A stretch of 35,342 bases of DNA from Collinsella aerofaciens (GTDB taxonomy: Bacteria > Actinomycetota > Coriobacteriia > Coriobacteriales > Coriobacteriaceae), in the NCBI RefSeq assembly GCF_901212495.1, contig NZ_CAAKNY010000073.1:315-35656 (forward strand), read 5' to 3'. Below the pieces are notes generated by a model. That model ran no database searches and was not told the DNA's origin. It was given only the letters and a program-made list of their open reading frames with translations. Position numbers and translations under genes: made by a program. Shown here in pieces: positions 33,735-35,342 of this stretch; the first letter of the stretch is position 1; the number at the start of each line of letters is the position of its first letter.

Positions 33735-34613
33735 CTAGCGCTCGACAAATACCTCAATATCATTCAACAGGCGTTTTGCCTCCTGGCGACCCTGAATATA
33801 CAGATCGAGCAACTTTGCCGGGTCACGTTCGACATGGCCGACCTCGACCGGCTTTTGCGGAGCGACGACCAACGCACGGCCCTCGCGCTCATACTTCCAC
33901 AGGTGCATGCGCTGGATGTTGTAACGGTCGTGGCGCGTCTCGATAGCCTCGAGCAGATAGGGGTAGTCAGCATAACGCGCACGTGCGGCCGGCAAAAACT
34001 CGTAGGGCTTTTTCTCATACGAACGGTCCTGCGTAACGATGACGACCGCACGGTCGAAGCCCGCCTCCTCGAGCACATACTCGATAGGAACCGAATCGGC
34101 CACGCCGCCGTCGACGTATTTGTGCCCGTCAATCTCGACCGGCGGCGTCACCAGCGGCAACGAGGTCGATGCTCGCACAGCGTCGAGATCGAGCACGGCG
34201 CTTTTAACCGGCAGGTAGGCAGCGGTTCCAAACAGCATGTCCGTCGCAACGGCGTACATCTCGATGGGGCTGGCGTCGAACGTCTCGTTGTCAAAGGGGT
34301 CCAGGCGGTCTTGGACGTCGTTAAAGATAAAGTCGTAGCCGACGATAGAGCCCGTGGACGCAAACGACGCGGCGCCCATGTAGCGGCTGTCGTTGCAGAA
34401 GGTCAAATTGACTCGGTTGGTGCGGCCGATCTGGTGCGACTTGTAGTTGACGCCGTTGAGCGCACCGGCCGAGACGCCGTACACCGCAGGGACCTCAACA
34501 CCGGCCTCCATGAGGACGTCGAGCACGCCGGCGGTAAACTGCCCGCGAAAACTACCGCCCTCCAGGATGAGCGCGACCTTGCCGGCGTTCTTTGCCTTAT
34601 CTTCTGCAGTCAT
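33735..34613 (-). CDS. Patatin-like phospholipase
   Basis: A 292-aa serine hydrolase of the bacterial patatin (YjjU/RssA-like) group. LILEGGSFRGQFTAGVLDVL holds the glycine-rich oxyanion loop (19-24), GVSAGALNG the nucleophile Ser48 in G-x-S-x-G, and KYVDGGVADSVP the catalytic Asp168 in D-G-G. There is no signal peptide, so it is cytosolic or membrane-associated. It probably hydrolyses acyl esters of phospholipids; the substrate is not known. ATG 34613 follows GGAGG at 5-nt spacing. It stands alone, and the repeat arrays at 34699-35342 lie just upstream of its promoter region. Confidence 0.92.
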   Translation of the reverse strand: MTAEDKAKNAGKVALILEGGSFRGQFTAGVLDVLMEAGVEVPAVYGVSAGALNGVNYKSHQIGRTNRVNLTFCNDSRYMGAASFASTGSIVGYDFIFNDVQDRLDPFDNETFDASPIEMYAVATDMLFGTAAYLPVKSAVLDLDAVRASTSLPLVTPPVEIDGHKYVDGGVADSVPIEYVLEEAGFDRAVVIVTQDRSYEKKPYEFLPAARARYADYPYLLEAIETRHDRYNIQRMHLWKYEREGRALVVAPQKPVEVGHVERDPAKLLDLYIQGRQEAKRLLNDIEVFVER

Positions 34614-34698
34614 ATTGACCTCCTGCGATTGCGTTTTGGCTTTCTTCTACCCAGTTTTGGAATGAAGGGCGCATAGGTTTTGGTGTTGAGGAGATGGA

Positions 34699-34926
34699 GC
34701 GGAAAGCGCGTCCCAGTTTGAGGCGGGGTTCTGGGATGCGCTTTCCGCTTGGACCGCCGTTGGGAAAGCGTGTCCCGTTCTGAGCGCGGATTCCGGGATG
34801 AACTTTCCGCCAACAATCCATCCGGAAAATGCATCCCATTCTGAGCCGATAATCTGGGACACACTTTCCGTTGGACGACCGTTAGGAAAGCGCATCCCAC
34901 CCTGCGCTGCCGCGACGTTTTCCTAA
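34699..34926. repeat. Tandem array of four hairpin units (61-62 bp period)
   Basis: GGAAAGCGC-[G/A]-TCCCA-like left arms start at 34701, 34763, 34824 and 34885, each followed after about 15 nt by a TGGGA...CTTTCC-like right arm. Hairpin 1 is nearly perfect over 18 bp (34699-34716 with 34731-34748), hairpins 2 and 3 carry a few mismatches, and hairpin 4 is degenerate on its right side. The loops share TTCTGAGC in units 2 and 3. Paired arms co-vary between units (for example CAG/CTG against CCG/CGG-type ends), suggesting selection for structure. Reading frames through the array are repetitive and unconvincing. Confidence 0.8.
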
Positions 34927-35342
34927 CGCCCGCGCCCTGCATAGAGTCCGATTCTCCGCGGTTTGGGGGATCCGTTGATGGGTCGAGGCCGGGGCAAGAC
35001 ACCCGATCCGCATCGCATCGATATCTGGCTGGGGCATTGCGCGGAGAATCCGCGTATTTGCTTCGCAAATACGCACCGGCTGCGGCCGACTGCCGCCGCC
35101 CTCGCCCGCGGGCTAAAAACGCTTACGCGTTTTCTTTACGCCCGCGCCCTGCATAGAGTTCGATTCTTCGCGGGTTTGGGGAGTCCGTTGATGGGTCGAG
35201 GCCGGGGCAAGACGCCCGATCCGCATCGCATCGATATCTGGCTGGGGCATTGTGCGGAGAATCCGCGTATTTGCTTCGCAAATCCGCACCGGCTTCGGCC
35301 GCCTTCCGGCGTCCTCGCCCGCGGGCTAAAAACGCTTACGCG
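34926..35342. repeat. Tandem direct repeat of about 212-213 bp (two copies, second cut by the window end)
   Basis: Copy 1 is 34926-35137 and copy 2 is 35138-35342, running off the end. They are highly similar, with scattered substitutions and a single 1-bp indel early on. Each contains GCGTATTTG-CTTCG-CAAATACGC (a hairpin, perfect in copy 1 at 35053-35075), the GC-rich stretch CCCGCGGGC, and AAAACGC-TTA-CGCGTTTT. The right end recalls the AACGCGCAAGCGTT hairpin near tRNA-Glu. From ATG 34978 a plus-strand frame stays open across both copies to the window edge (121 codons), because the ATG-to-ATG distance is 213 bp. Confidence 0.85.

Noticed and set aside
34699..34926. CRISPR array
   Set aside because: Units are palindromic hairpins with related spacers at a 61-62-bp period, no identical direct repeats, and no cas genes nearby.

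Overview
The window reads as a chromosomal segment of a GC-rich anaerobic actinobacterium of the class Coriobacteriia, most like Collinsella. This is inferred from the high GC content, the G/C-ending codon use and the gene mix (fermentative polyol and alcohol dehydrogenases, type III glutamine synthetase, ferredoxin-like proteins, MurT/GatD chemistry, PTS components); no database search was possible. Most of it is housekeeping and central metabolism with short intergenic gaps. Several gaps, however, hold repeats and structured elements that the genes do not explain.

Layout. 1-3087: a broken GyrI-like fragment at the edge, guaA (minus) and a type I asparaginase (plus). 3110-4187: a small XRE repressor divergent from an orphan 129-aa gene across a perfect 24-bp palindrome, then a DUF1648 membrane protein. 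4199-6643: ychF and a multi-cluster 4Fe-4S protein. 6795-10420: three metal-dependent dehydrogenases on the minus strand (two GldA paralogues and an iron-type alcohol dehydrogenase), each separated by hairpins. 10921-15263: two paralogous helical-repeat proteins followed by a single-chain MurT-GatD fusion. 15264-16201: tRNA-Glu within a dense repeat zone (interleaved inverted repeats, a 98-bp duplication of the tRNA 3' end and terminator, and a 231-bp MITE-like element with 31-bp terminal inverted repeats). 16202-18289: glutamine synthetase III. 18713-24410: a methionine/one-carbon block (metF, a free-standing MetH reactivation-domain protein, a MetH lacking that domain, then a UPF0210 protein). 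24411-25616: a structured leader ending in a terminator immediately before the Shine-Dalgarno of a SAM-dependent methyltransferase gene. 25799-26098: yhbY. 26168-29175: an ATPase plus SARP/BTAD regulator split into two ORFs at an 8-bp tandem repeat; removing one unit restores a single 999-aa frame. 29621-32528: nagB, a glucose-type PTS IIA and glmM. 32651-33492: rplM-rpsI with a near-consensus promoter. 33735-34613: a patatin-like lipase. 34699-35342: a four-unit hairpin array and a 212-213-bp tandem repeat running off the end.

How the genes fit together. MetF makes 5-methyl-THF, MetH uses it to methylate homocysteine, and the 262-aa partner probably reactivates MetH in trans. GlnN supplies glutamine, which GuaA and the GatD half of the MurT-GatD fusion use as amide donor for GMP and for lipid II amidation. 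GlmM and NagB act on opposite sides of the glucosamine-6-phosphate node, with a sugar PTS component between them. The most interesting candidates for new biology are the repeat-split SARP regulator, the methyltransferase leader with competing hairpins, and the repeat families around tRNA-Glu and at the right end.
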